Positions 9,453-18,675 of a DNA stretch of 64,000 nt are shown here, one piece after another; positions within the stretch are counted from its first letter, which is position 1; each line of letters opens with the position of its first letter. The position numbers were made by a program, and so were the translations under genes. The notes under the pieces were generated by a model. It searched no databases. It saw nothing but the letters and a program-made list of their open reading frames with translations, and was not told where the DNA came from. This stretch comes from an uncultured Myroides sp. GTDB taxonomy: Bacteria; Bacteroidota; Bacteroidia; Flavobacteriales; Flavobacteriaceae. The stretch covers positions 55,226 to 119,225 of the forward strand of contig CAJYTF010000026.1 in NCBI GenBank assembly GCA_913777665.1, read 5' to 3'.

Positions 9453-9989
9453 TTATTGACCGATAACAACTTTTGGGAAACGAATAATTTTATCGCCTAA
9501 CTTATATCCTTTTTCTATAACATCAAAAACTTTTCCTTTAAACTCGTCGCCTGCAGGAATTTGCGTTATAGCTTCGGCAATATCTGCATCAAAAGTATCA
9601 CCTTTATTAATTTCTACCAAACTTAAACCTTTTGCCGACAAATTGTCACGCAATTTGGTTGATATTAAATTAAAACCTGTCAGATGCTCACTTTCACCCA
9701 ATGTTTCCATTTGAGCAATGGCTCTGTCAAAATCATCTAAAACCGGCAAAACGCTTTTCATAACATCTTCATTCGCAGTAGCAAACAATTCAATACGCTC
9801 GCGTGCGGTTCTCTTTCTAAAATTCTCAAACTCGGCAAACAATCTTAAGAACTTGTCTTTTTCATTCGCCAATTGCTCTTCTAACTGTTCTTGTTCAGAC
9901 AATTGACTTGCCGATTCTACATTTTGTGTATCTATTTCTTGTTCAGCATTTTGCTGTATATCTTTATCTTTTAATTCTTCATTTTCCAT
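9453..9989 (-). CDS. grpE: Nucleotide exchange factor GrpE
   Basis: EFENFRKRTARERIELFATANEDVMKSVLPVLDDFDRAI; adjacent to dnaJ. Confidence 0.95.
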   Translation of the reverse strand: MENEELKDKDIQQNAEQEIDTQNVESASQLSEQEQLEEQLANEKDKFLRLFAEFENFRKRTARERIELFATANEDVMKSVLPVLDDFDRAIAQMETLGESEHLTGFNLISTKLRDNLSAKGLSLVEINKGDTFDADIAEAITQIPAGDEFKGKVFDVIEKGYKLGDKIIRFPKVVIGQ

Positions 9990-10134
9990 TTTTATCGATG
10001 TTTAACTTAATCACTAATTAACAAAAGTAAAGCCATTCTTGTATTTTAGACAAATTGGCAGTAAAGTTAGAATTAATCTATATTAAGAAATTTCGCTGTT
10101 GCCCATTTTTCGTTTTTTGATATTAGATTTTAAA

Positions 10135-10142
10135 TATATTTG
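10135..10142 (+). promoter_or_regulatory. Candidate -7 box TATATTTG upstream of the yceI-family gene
   Basis: Exact TAnnTTTG match 22 nt before the ATG. Confidence 0.5.
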
Positions 10143-10164
10143 CATAAATAAATTATTTTTAATT

Positions 10165-10830
10165 ATGAAAAAAAATGTATTTGCATTAGTTGCTTTAGCA
10201 GCTTTATCATTAACTGCATGTAAAAAAGAAAACACAACTGCCGAAACTGATACAGTTGGAACAACTACAGAAACAGCAAACGCTGTAACATATAACGCAA
10301 ACGTTGCGGAATCTAAAATTGACTGGATTGGTGGAAAAGTTTCTGGTGACCAACACACTGGAACAATCGCTTTAAAAGACGGTCAGGTTTTTGTAACTAA
10401 CAACGCGGTAATTGGTGGTAAATTTACAATTGATATGAATTCTATTGTTGTTACCGATATTACTGATGCTGAAATGAAAGCTGGTTTAGAAGGTCACTTA
10501 AAAGGTGCTACTGCTGAAAATGCAGACCATTTCTTTAATGTATCTAAATTCCCAACAGCTTCTTTTGAAATTACAAAAGTTACTGAAGAAAACGGAAAAC
10601 AAATGGTTGAAGGTAACTTAACTATTAAAGAAGCAACTCACGGAATTAAATTCCCAGCAACAATTACTGTTACTGATGCTGATGTTACTGTAGCTTCTGA
10701 CGAGTTTGAAATTGACAGAACTAAATTTGCTGTTAACTACAACTCTGGATCTGTTGTTAAAGATTTAGCTGGTGATAAAGTTATTAACGATAACATTAAA
10801 TTGAAAATTGCTGTTAAAGCAACAAAATAA
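10165..10830 (+). CDS. YceI family lipoprotein
   Basis: Lipobox LAALSLTACKK; YceI fold motifs SKIDWIGGKVSGDQHTGTIALKDG, HFFNVSKFPTASFEITKV, GNLTIKEATHGIKFPA; start revised from the track (10099) to ATG 10165. Confidence 0.92.
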   Translation: MKKNVFALVALAALSLTACKKENTTAETDTVGTTTETANAVTYNANVAESKIDWIGGKVSGDQHTGTIALKDGQVFVTNNAVIGGKFTIDMNSIVVTDITDAEMKAGLEGHLKGATAENADHFFNVSKFPTASFEITKVTEENGKQMVEGNLTIKEATHGIKFPATITVTDADVTVASDEFEIDRTKFAVNYNSGSVVKDLAGDKVINDNIKLKIAVKATK

Positions 10831-10850
10831 TCAATTTAGCTATAAATGAA

Positions 10851-10879
10851 AATCCCGAAAGTTACTTTCGGGATTTTTT
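10851..10879 (+). terminator. Rho-independent terminator after the YceI gene
   Basis: AATCCCGAAA GTTAC TTTCGGGATTTTTTT. Confidence 0.85.
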
Positions 10880-10945
10880 TGTGATATATTGATAAGAATT
10901 ATTGATTCTTCTTAATCTTAAAAAAACAAAATTTTCAATATTTTT

Positions 10946-11017
10946 TGTCATTCCGACGGAAGGAGGAATCTTTTAAAATGAGATTCTTCACTACACGCTG
11001 TTTCGTTCAGAATGACA
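10946..11017. repeat. Intergenic REP-like element bounded by TGTCATTCCGA / TTCAGAATGACA
   Basis: Inverted terminal motifs; same terminal motifs recur at 26113-26216. Confidence 0.6.
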
Positions 11018-11026
11018 AAGAAATTA

Positions 11027-12223
11027 TTATTGTTCTTTCAACGCTTCTTTAATTCGTTTGAATGCTTCAATTAAAATAGTTTCGCTGGTTGCGTAAGACA
11101 AACGAATACAGTTAGGGTTACCAAAAGCATCGCCTGTTACGGTTGCAACGTTAGCGTATTCTAACAAATACATGGCTAAATCATCGGCGTTATTGATTAA
11201 AACTCCGTTTAACGTTTTACCGAAATAGTACGAAACATCTGGGAAAACATAGAAAGCGCCTTCCGGCACGTTTACTTCCAAACCTTTAATATCATTCACT
11301 AAATGCAAAACCAAATCTCTGCGTTTGTGGAAAGCTTCAACCATATAACCGATTTCTGAAGGAGCTGCCTCTAAAGCTGCAATTGTTGCACGTTGCGCGA
11401 TAGAATTTGCGCCACTTGTAACCTGACCTTGTAATTTGGTACATGCTTTTGCAATAAATTCCGGAGCACCAATGTATCCAATTCTCCAACCTGTCATAGC
11501 AAAAGCTTTCGCAACGCCGTTTACAGTAATGGTTCTTTCAAACATTCCCGGAATAGATCCGATACTGCAAAAACTTCCTGAAAAATTAATGTGCTCGTAG
11601 ATTTCATCTGAAACTACAAAAATATCTTCACGATTTTTTAAAACATCAGCCAAAGCTGTTAGTTCTTCTCTGTTATAAACCGATCCCGAAGGATTACAAG
11701 GCGAACTAAACCACATCATTTTTGTTTTTGGTGTGATTGCTTGCTGAAGTTGATAAGGCGTAATTTTAAAATCAGACGCTACCGAAGTTGGCACAACAAC
11801 CGGAATACCGCCTGCCATTTTAATTATTTCTGAATAACTAACCCAATAAGGTGCTGGAAGAATAACCTCGTCACCTTCGTTAATCATTGCTTGTGCGATA
11901 TTGTATAAAGATTGCTTTGCACCTGTAGAAACCACAATATTTGCAGGTTGATAATTTAAACCGTTATCGCGTTGAAATTTTGTTACAATTGCCTGTTTCA
12001 GTTCTAAATAACCATCAACCGGCGGATAATTGCTCCAATTTTCATCGATTGCTTTTTTAGCAGCCTCCTTAATAAAATCGGGCGTGTTAAAATCGGGTTC
12101 ACCTAAACTTAAACTGATAATATCTTTACCTAAAGCAGTTAATTCGCGTGCTTTTGCAGCCATTGCCAAGGTTTGCGAAACAGATAAATTATTAATTCTA
12201 TCTGACAAATGTTGTGCGCTCAT
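11027..12223 (-). CDS. Pyridoxal phosphate-dependent aminotransferase (aspartate aminotransferase class I)
   Basis: SLGEPDFNTPDFIKEAAKKAI, VSTGAKQSLYNIAQA, SPCNPSGSVY, NGVAKAFAMTGWRIGYIG. Confidence 0.95.
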   Translation of the reverse strand: MSAQHLSDRINNLSVSQTLAMAAKARELTALGKDIISLSLGEPDFNTPDFIKEAAKKAIDENWSNYPPVDGYLELKQAIVTKFQRDNGLNYQPANIVVSTGAKQSLYNIAQAMINEGDEVILPAPYWVSYSEIIKMAGGIPVVVPTSVASDFKITPYQLQQAITPKTKMMWFSSPCNPSGSVYNREELTALADVLKNREDIFVVSDEIYEHINFSGSFCSIGSIPGMFERTITVNGVAKAFAMTGWRIGYIGAPEFIAKACTKLQGQVTSGANSIAQRATIAALEAAPSEIGYMVEAFHKRRDLVLHLVNDIKGLEVNVPEGAFYVFPDVSYYFGKTLNGVLINNADDLAMYLLEYANVATVTGDAFGNPNCIRLSYATSETILIEAFKRIKEALKEQ

Positions 12224-12361
12224 TTATTTGTAATTTATGCAACCAAAGGTAACGATATTGAAACATATTATAAAACAACCTTTGGGCTTTTTTAACATTG
12301 AAAATGTATAATTTTAATTTTATGATTATGAATATTTACACCACATAGAAATTATCAGATT

Positions 12362-12446
12362 TCGTCAGTTCGAGCTTGTCGAGAACTTCTCTTTATAGTA
12401 AACTTCTCGATACGCTTCACTCCGTTACGCTACTCGAAGCGACGAC
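12362..12446. repeat. Intergenic palindromic repeat (TCGAGCTTGTCGAGAACTTCT ... AGTAAACTTCTCGATACGCTTC...CTCGAAGCGACGA)
   Basis: Nested inverted segments, noncoding, GC-richer than its surroundings. Confidence 0.5.
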
Positions 12447-12483
12447 TTTCTTAGACATAAATATCATTCTTTTAGTTGAGCTT

Positions 12484-13740
12484 TTATTTTTTGATGAATT
12501 TCAACACCGTAGAACTTCCATTTGATTTTACAAAATACATTCCGCCTGAAAGATTTTCGGTTGAAACAGTAATACTTGATTGATTATTTACAGAAACCGT
12601 TTTTACCAATTGCCCCAAAGTATTGTAAATGTAAAGTTTGTTGTTTTGTGCATTAAATCGAGATGTATCAACACCTATCATAACTTCGGCATCAGTTACA
12701 TTCGATGATTCAAACCATATTAAAGCTTTTTCTTTTTCAAACGATGTTGTTGCTAATGGCTCATTAATTTGAAACTGCATTACAACAGGCAAATGATCGC
12801 TCATATTATACAAATTATTGCGCAATGTTAAAGAATAAGTTCCTGTACAAGTGGAATCGTTCACACTTTTGTTCAAACAGTTTCCGTTGTTTCCATAAGC
12901 ACTGTAAGTTCCGTTTACGTAGGAAAAACGAGAACTTGTATTAAAATTTTCGCTCATCATTATAAAATCAAAACGATCGTCTAATCCGCCTCCAGCTCCT
13001 GCATTTGCACCACCACCAAAGCCAGAACTAGACAAACGGGTACTTTGCGTGTGCAAATAACTAAACGATGCATTGTCTTGCCAGCTTCCCGGCGCATTTA
13101 TAGGATCAATGAGTTTAATGGCATTTGTAGGATCTAATATTTTCTGATAACCATCTTCATTTGAATTATAAAAATTAAAATCGCCCGCAAAAAGCACATA
13201 CGTATTAGGCTGCGTTAAGTTTTGTAATTCTTGAGTAACAACTTCAACCATATCATAACGCATTTGTCGGTTTGCAGGACCAGTACTCGATTTTAAATGC
13301 GCTACAAAAACTTCTAAATAGATAGGATTTTGCGGATCCACATTCAACTGAAAAGAATATTGATTGATATCGCGATACACCGTTGGTAAAGTCTGCTGAC
13401 TGACCAAAGTAAGTTTGCGTTGGTTGTAATACACCATTGTTTGTAATGGATCTGCCGTGTCTGTAAGATCGGGCACGAAAAGAGCTCTCGCATAAGGATC
13501 AACCTGATTTTGTAATGATGTATTCAGAATTAAATTGGCTGCGTTTTCATTTGCCAACTCACAAATCATAAACAAATCGGGTTTATAATCGTCTAAAATA
13601 TCGCGTAAAATAAGCTGCCGATTTTGAGGAAGCGAATTAGGAAATTTAAACACATTGTAAAACATGGCATTCAAAGTTTCTTGCGAATACGCACAAACCG
13701 AAAGCCATAAAAAAAGCCCAGTAATTATTTTTTTCATATC
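12484..13740 (-). CDS. Secreted endonuclease/exonuclease/phosphatase family protein with T9SS type A C-terminal sorting domain
   Basis: Signal peptide MKKIITGLFLWLSVCAYSQ; FAGDFNFY and SDHLPVVMQF EEP motifs; C-terminal IYNTLGQLVKTVSV...LSGGMYFVKSNGSSTVLKFIKK. Confidence 0.87.
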   Translation of the reverse strand, partial: DMKKIITGLFLWLSVCAYSQETLNAMFYNVFKFPNSLPQNRQLILRDILDDYKPDLFMICELANENAANLILNTSLQNQVDPYARALFVPDLTDTADPLQTMVYYNQRKLTLVSQQTLPTVYRDINQYSFQLNVDPQNPIYLEVFVAHLKSSTGPANRQMRYDMVEVVTQELQNLTQPNTYVLFAGDFNFYNSNEDGYQKILDPTNAIKLIDPINAPGSWQDNASFSYLHTQSTRLSSSGFGGGANAGAGGGLDDRFDFIMMSENFNTSSRFSYVNGTYSAYGNNGNCLNKSVNDSTCTGTYSLTLRNNLYNMSDHLPVVMQFQINEPLATTSFEKEKALIWFESSNVTDAEVMIGVDTSRFNAQNNKLYIYNTLGQLVKTVSVNNQSSITVSTENLSGGMYFVKSNGSSTVLKFIKK

Positions 13741-13866
13741 GACATATTTTTGAAACAAAGAAATAAATTTAATGTAACCTAAATGTTATTTCGAAAATAA
13801 GTTCTTTAAAACTAAATATACTTCTTTTTATGCTGATAAAGATGTATTTTTGGCAAAAATTAAGCC

Positions 13867-14496
13867 ATGGAAGAAATTTTAGTACAGTTCCCGAATTTAA
13901 CCGAGTTACAGATCAATCAGTTTACGCAGTTGTATGATTCATACCAAGATTGGAATGCTAAAATTAACGTGATTTCGCGAAAAGATATCGACGAATTATA
14001 CACCAAGCACATTTTACATTCGTTAGGAATTGCAAAAATCATGGAATTTAAACCCAATGCCGATGTTATGGATGTTGGTACAGGTGGCGGTTTTCCGGCA
14101 ATTCCGTTGGCTATTTTATTTCCCGAAACTAATTTTTATGCGATTGATGTGATTGCTAAAAAAATAAAAGTGGTAAACGAAATTGCAACTGCTTTAAAAC
14201 TGCAAAATTTAAAAGCTGAACAAAAAAGAGCCGAACTTGTTAACGATAAATTCGATTTTATTGTGAGCCGTGCCGTTACCAATATGCCCGATTTTGTTAC
14301 GTGGGTTAAAGGAAAAACAAAAAAACAATCGGTTCACGATTTAGAAAACGGAATTCTGTACTTAAAAGGTGGTGATTTATCTGAAGAATTAAAAGATTTC
14401 CCTAAAGCTACCTTATATAATTTAAGCGACTTTTTTACCAATGAATTTTTCGAAACCAAAAAAGTGGTGCATTTACCTTTGAAGTTTAAGGGTTAA
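13867..14496 (+). CDS. rsmG: 16S rRNA (guanine(527)-N(7))-methyltransferase RsmG
   Basis: YDSYQDWNAKINVISRKDIDELYTKHILHSLGI; DVGTGGGFPAIPLAILFP; FIVSRAV. Confidence 0.95.
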   Translation: MEEILVQFPNLTELQINQFTQLYDSYQDWNAKINVISRKDIDELYTKHILHSLGIAKIMEFKPNADVMDVGTGGGFPAIPLAILFPETNFYAIDVIAKKIKVVNEIATALKLQNLKAEQKRAELVNDKFDFIVSRAVTNMPDFVTWVKGKTKKQSVHDLENGILYLKGGDLSEELKDFPKATLYNLSDFFTNEFFETKKVVHLPLKFKG

Positions 14497-14506
14497 GTTA
14501 TCATAC

Positions 14507-14938
14507 TTAATACCTCATTCTCCAAGCAATTATCAATCCGTTTTCCACATTGAATAAAAAATCTGCTTTGTTAGTGTAGCCCTGACTTGAATACTGCCCT
14601 TTTACAACAACCTGATTTTCGTTAATTACAGTGTAGTTAGGATTTGCAACCTTACCTTGACGACTAATTATATCGCTTTCTATCCATTTTCTGGTTTCGT
14701 AAGCTGTTTTCATTGTTCCTTCGGCTCCATAAGCTTGAGTTGCATTTTTTGAAAATTGCGCTCTTATAATTTCGGCATTTTCGGCTTGCATTGCTTCGAT
14801 CAATGTCTTTACAGGTTTTAATACGGTTTCGTTTTGCATTTTTTTTAAATTTTGAGTTTTTGTCTGATCGCTTTTCTGTGATTGTTCACAAGCTGTAAGT
14901 GCGAGTGAAGTAAATAAAATGATGATGACTTTTTTCAT
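14507..14938 (-). CDS. Nuclear transport factor 2 / SnoaL-like lipoprotein
   Basis: Lipobox FTSLALTACEQ; small alpha+beta cone-type sequence. Confidence 0.55.
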   Translation of the reverse strand: MKKVIIILFTSLALTACEQSQKSDQTKTQNLKKMQNETVLKPVKTLIEAMQAENAEIIRAQFSKNATQAYGAEGTMKTAYETRKWIESDIISRQGKVANPNYTVINENQVVVKGQYSSQGYTNKADFLFNVENGLIIAWRMRY

Positions 14939-14939
14939 T

Positions 14940-15290
14940 TTAATTCGTTTTTAATGGATGCCCTAAATAAATGATAACCAAATTAAGCAATAAAAACGGA
15001 ATTTCTATTGCAACTCCTTTTAAGTCTTTATTCAATAATTGCAAACATATAATAAGCAATATTCCTGCTGCCATTAAAAAATTTCCCCATACAAAAGTTT
15101 TAGGAAACAAGATTAAAATCGATGCTACTAATGTTATTGCTCCATTAATTATAACTGCCTTTTTACTAAAATTCCATTTGCCGAACATTTCCAACATTTC
15201 GGGTTTTGCAGTAAGCATATTCCAACCGTGTTTTGTTCCCATAAACACAGCAAAAATTATTAGTATTGAATTTAGAATTTTTAAAAACAT
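14940..15290 (-). CDS. Small integral membrane protein (about four TM), unknown function
   Basis: Hydrophobic segments; tandem with the lipoprotein gene. Confidence 0.55.
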   Translation of the reverse strand: MFLKILNSILIIFAVFMGTKHGWNMLTAKPEMLEMFGKWNFSKKAVIINGAITLVASILILFPKTFVWGNFLMAAGILLIICLQLLNKDLKGVAIEIPFLLLNLVIIYLGHPLKTN

Positions 15291-15361
15291 AGTCTGTAAT
15301 TTAAAAGTGAAAGGTAAATAACAAAGTTATCTACCCTTCAAAAACATAAAAAAATCTTTTA

Positions 15362-16117
15362 TTATCTTGTCGTGTAACCGCCGTTTGCGAAAATAGTTTG
15401 TCCGGTAATCCACCATCCATCGCTCACTAAAAATTCAACAAGCGGTGCAATATCTTTAATATCGGTTAAACCACCCAAAGCCGATGCCGATTTATGATAG
15501 GCAACTGCAGCTTCTTCTTCTTGACCGTAGAAAAACGGCGTATCCATTGGTCCTGGTGCAACAGCCGAAACAGAAATTCCACGATTACCAAATTCTTTTG
15601 CTGCAGCTCTTGTAAAATGTTCAACAGGTGCCTTCATACCTTCGTAAGTTGAATAATATCCTGTAAAAGCAGCCAAAAGAGATGTTACAATTGTACAAAT
15701 TTTTCCGTTATCATTCAGTTTTTTGCCAGCTTCTTGAATAAAGAAATATGCCACTTTAGAATTTACATCTGCCATAACATCGTATTCATTTTCGGTAGTA
15801 TCAACAAAAGGCTTTTTTAGCACCATTCCTACTGTGTTAATAGCAATATCAATTCCGCCGAATTTAGAAACCGTTTCATCGAAAAATTTTGTGATATTTT
15901 CTATTTTAGTTAAATCGCCTTGAAACAAAAATGCTTCGGCACCTAAATTTTGTACATCACTTAATGTTTTTTCAGCATCGGCTTTTGTACTGTCACTGTT
16001 ATAATGAATAGCTAATTTAGCTCCTTTTTCGGCAAAATCACGACTTAAAAGTCCGCCTAAATTTTTTGCTCCACCTGCAATTAAAACTACTTTTCCGTTT
16101 AAATCATTTCTTAACAT
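15362..16117 (-). CDS. SDR family oxidoreductase
   Basis: VVLIAGGAKNLGGLL Rossmann motif, INTVGM, YSTYEGMKAPVEHF active-site Y..xK. Confidence 0.9.
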   Translation of the reverse strand: MLRNDLNGKVVLIAGGAKNLGGLLSRDFAEKGAKLAIHYNSDSTKADAEKTLSDVQNLGAEAFLFQGDLTKIENITKFFDETVSKFGGIDIAINTVGMVLKKPFVDTTENEYDVMADVNSKVAYFFIQEAGKKLNDNGKICTIVTSLLAAFTGYYSTYEGMKAPVEHFTRAAAKEFGNRGISVSAVAPGPMDTPFFYGQEEEAAVAYHKSASALGGLTDIKDIAPLVEFLVSDGWWITGQTIFANGGYTTR

Positions 16118-16189
16118 AATTTGTATAATTTTATTTTCTACAAATTTGTGCCTGAAAAATTTAAAAAACGTGGTGAACTTTTCGGAAGT

Positions 16190-16567
16190 TTACCTTTTGT
16201 TTAATTTTCTGTAATTTCCCGGAGTTTCACCTGACCAACTCTTGAAAAATTTTGAAAAGTTAGACGGATCATAAGTGAGCTTTTTAGCTACGTTAGCTAT
16301 TGACAAATCTGTTTCTAATAAAAGTTGCTTTGCCTTTTCTACAATTTTTGAATCATAAAAATGACACGGATGATGCCCTGTAGTCTGCTGAATTGTATCA
16401 GACAAATGCGTGTGCGAAACATGTAAAAGCTGTGCAATTTGGTTAAGCTCTAAAAAATCGGTAACTTTTCCGTTAGCAACCTCTTCTATATGGATATCTA
16501 AAAAAGCAAAATATTCGCTGGTGATTTCCTCACAGCGTTTTGTTTTACTTTGTTTTACATCCTTCAT
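16190..16567 (-). CDS. AraC family transcriptional regulator (DNA-binding domain only)
   Basis: Two HTH motifs, IANVAKKLTYDPSNFSKFFKSWSGETPGNYR. Confidence 0.88.
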   Translation of the reverse strand: MKDVKQSKTKRCEEITSEYFAFLDIHIEEVANGKVTDFLELNQIAQLLHVSHTHLSDTIQQTTGHHPCHFYDSKIVEKAKQLLLETDLSIANVAKKLTYDPSNFSKFFKSWSGETPGNYRKLNKR

Positions 16568-16670
16568 ATTTTAAACTCAACTAAATTTTATAAAGCCTAT
16601 ATTTTCTAAACAAGATAGATACTATTCAAATTTACATAACGATTGATCTGTAAACAATAGCAAAAAAATG

Positions 16671-17018
16671 CTATTTTAATGCTTTTTGCAACGATTCGTT
16701 AAAATTCACCTGACTTCCTTTGTTGCTTTCGTAAATAAAATCGTGTAGACTTTTACTCTTAAGGTTTGAAAAATTGCCAATTATTGTGAGTTTCATTCGG
16801 TAATTGGATACTTTTTGTAGTATTTCTCCTGCCAGTTTATTTTTCAAGTCGAAAAAATCCGGAGTAAGATTTTTCTCATAAATAATGATTTTATCGAAAC
16901 CCTGATAATACAGATTTCCTATTAAATCTAAAGCATCATCGGGATTTTGAATAAGAATTTTATCTGAAATTACTTCGGCAATTTCTATGTTGTTTATTTT
17001 ATGAGATTGAATAATCAT
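16671..17018 (-). CDS. DUF4180 domain protein
   Basis: Pattern NNIEIAEVISDKILIQNPDDALDLIGNLYYQGFDKIIIYEKN...FNESLQKAL. Confidence 0.7.
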   Translation of the reverse strand: MIIQSHKINNIEIAEVISDKILIQNPDDALDLIGNLYYQGFDKIIIYEKNLTPDFFDLKNKLAGEILQKVSNYRMKLTIIGNFSNLKSKSLHDFIYESNKGSQVNFNESLQKALK

Positions 17019-17027
17019 ATTTCGATA

Positions 17028-17933
17028 TTACTTATACAAATCTTTCAACGTGCTTGATAAATCTGTAAACTTAAATTTGTACCCTATTTTTGGTAATTGA
17101 ATTGATTGTACATGCTGACTTGACAATACCAACGCTGAACGTTCGCCCAAGCCAATTTTTATAAAAACCGACGGTATATTTGGCAACCACAAAAGTTTGT
17201 TTAATTGTGCTGCCAATAACTTTAAAAATTCATTCTGTTTTACCGCATTTGGTGCAACTACATTAAAAATTCCGCTTTGTTGCTCTTTTAATAATTGGTA
17301 AATAGTTTCAATTACATCGTTAAAATGTATCCAGCTCATCCATTGTTTGCCGTTACCCAAATTAGCACCCAATCCTTTGCTAACTACTTTTGCCAATTCA
17401 TGCAAAACGCCGTTGTCTTTAGATAATATCAAACCAAAACGCGTAATAGCAGTTTTAATTCCTAAACTTTCAAAACGTAAATTGGCAGTTTCCCAATCTT
17501 TACAAACTTCGGCTAAAAAATCGTTTCCAAAATCAGAAGAATTTTCAGTATAAACCTCATGTTCACTCGATTGATAAATTCCAATTGCCGATGCATTTAC
17601 GATAGATTTTACCTGATGCTCATTATCTTTTAGTGCATTAAAAAGTGTGTTAGAACAATTTATCCTGCTGTCGTGTATTGCCTTTTTATTTTCATCCGTC
17701 CATTTACAATTTATCGTATGCCCCGCCAGATTTACAATTGCATCAACTTGATTCAATGAATTTAAATCGATCTCGTTTTTTTCGGGATTCCATAAAAATC
17801 CTTGGTAATTATCTTTGTCTTTTATATCAGCGGCATCGGTAACCAAATAATGTACCGAATGATTGTTCTTTAAAAGATGCGAACACAACGCAGTTCCGAT
17901 AAATCCTGTGGCACCTGTAACTAAAACTTTCAT
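17028..17933 (-). CDS. TIGR01777 family NAD-dependent epimerase-like protein
   Basis: VLVTGATGFIGTALCSHL; NLAGHTINCKWT; MSWIHFNDVIETI. Confidence 0.92.
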   Translation of the reverse strand: MKVLVTGATGFIGTALCSHLLKNNHSVHYLVTDAADIKDKDNYQGFLWNPEKNEIDLNSLNQVDAIVNLAGHTINCKWTDENKKAIHDSRINCSNTLFNALKDNEHQVKSIVNASAIGIYQSSEHEVYTENSSDFGNDFLAEVCKDWETANLRFESLGIKTAITRFGLILSKDNGVLHELAKVVSKGLGANLGNGKQWMSWIHFNDVIETIYQLLKEQQSGIFNVVAPNAVKQNEFLKLLAAQLNKLLWLPNIPSVFIKIGLGERSALVLSSQHVQSIQLPKIGYKFKFTDLSSTLKDLYK

Positions 17934-17934
17934 A

Positions 17935-18396
17935 CTATTTTGCTTTTAATGTCCATTCAAAATCATAAGTTCCAACCTTATCCCCTTGCTCATCGTATCC
18001 TTCAGATCGAACCCAAAACGAAATTCCTCCTTTTGTAAGCAATGCTTCATTCACTTTTTCACGAATCATCAATCCTTCTTCAGATTTAAATGTAATAACT
18101 CCGGTTGCTTTTTTAGTGAAGTTCGATTTTTGATTTAAAACCAACATCGAAACTTTTTTGTTTGATTCTTTTATGGCTTTCATAACCAAAACGCCTGTGG
18201 TAAGTTCGGCTCCCATGTTCTGAACCGCGAAATACATAGATTTAAACGGATTTTGATTAAACCATCTGTGTTTTGCACGAACAATACAATGCGCATCACT
18301 AATTGAATAAACACGAACACCGCACAAATATGCCGATGGTAAATTTTTAAGAAGATATAAGTTCAGGTTTTTTACGTTAAAATCCATAATATTCAA
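17935..18396 (-). CDS. DUF4442 (thioesterase-like hotdog) domain protein
   Basis: KHRWFNQNPFKSMYFAVQNMGAELTTGVLVM. Confidence 0.8.
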   Translation of the reverse strand: MNIMDFNVKNLNLYLLKNLPSAYLCGVRVYSISDAHCIVRAKHRWFNQNPFKSMYFAVQNMGAELTTGVLVMKAIKESNKKVSMLVLNQKSNFTKKATGVITFKSEEGLMIREKVNEALLTKGGISFWVRSEGYDEQGDKVGTYDFEWTLKAK

Positions 18397-18470
18397 GGTT
18401 TACAGCTAATTTACAACTTTTTTTAATGGCAATTGAAATTAATTCAATTGTTAAAAAAAAGTTAATTATT

Positions 18471-18493
18471 AGTACTGTGCAATACAAAGTACA
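18471..18493. promoter_or_regulatory. Operator-like imperfect palindrome upstream of padR
   Basis: AGTACTGTGCAATACAAAGTACA; arms GTACTgTGcA / GTACTtTGtA, just upstream of the -7 box at 18506. Confidence 0.5.
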
Positions 18494-18505
18494 TGCTTTT
18501 ATATA

Positions 18506-18513
18506 TATCTTTG
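18506..18513 (+). promoter_or_regulatory. Candidate -7 box TATCTTTG for the padR-pspC operon
   Basis: Exact TAnnTTTG match. Confidence 0.5.
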
Positions 18514-18544
18514 CTATATCAAAATAAAACAATAAGGTAAAAAT

Positions 18545-18645
18545 GCAGGTGACTGTAAGCCGAAAAATTAAAACAACACATTTCTCATACTGTTATTAAT
18601 TTGAATAGTTTACTCAATCACAAAAAAAAGGTTTACGTTACCTGC
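18545..18645 (+). other. Long-range inverted repeat in the padR leader (possible structured 5' UTR)
   Basis: GCAGGTGACTGTAAGCC (18545-18561) versus GGTTTACGTTACCTGC (18630-18645), near complementary. Confidence 0.45.
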
Positions 18646-18675
18646 CTTTACTTTTAACCTAAAATATTAAGTTCT

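Noticed and set aside
10083-10358. 91-aa minus ORF over the YceI gene start
   Set aside because: Antisense to a confident CDS and its promoter; no recognisable domain
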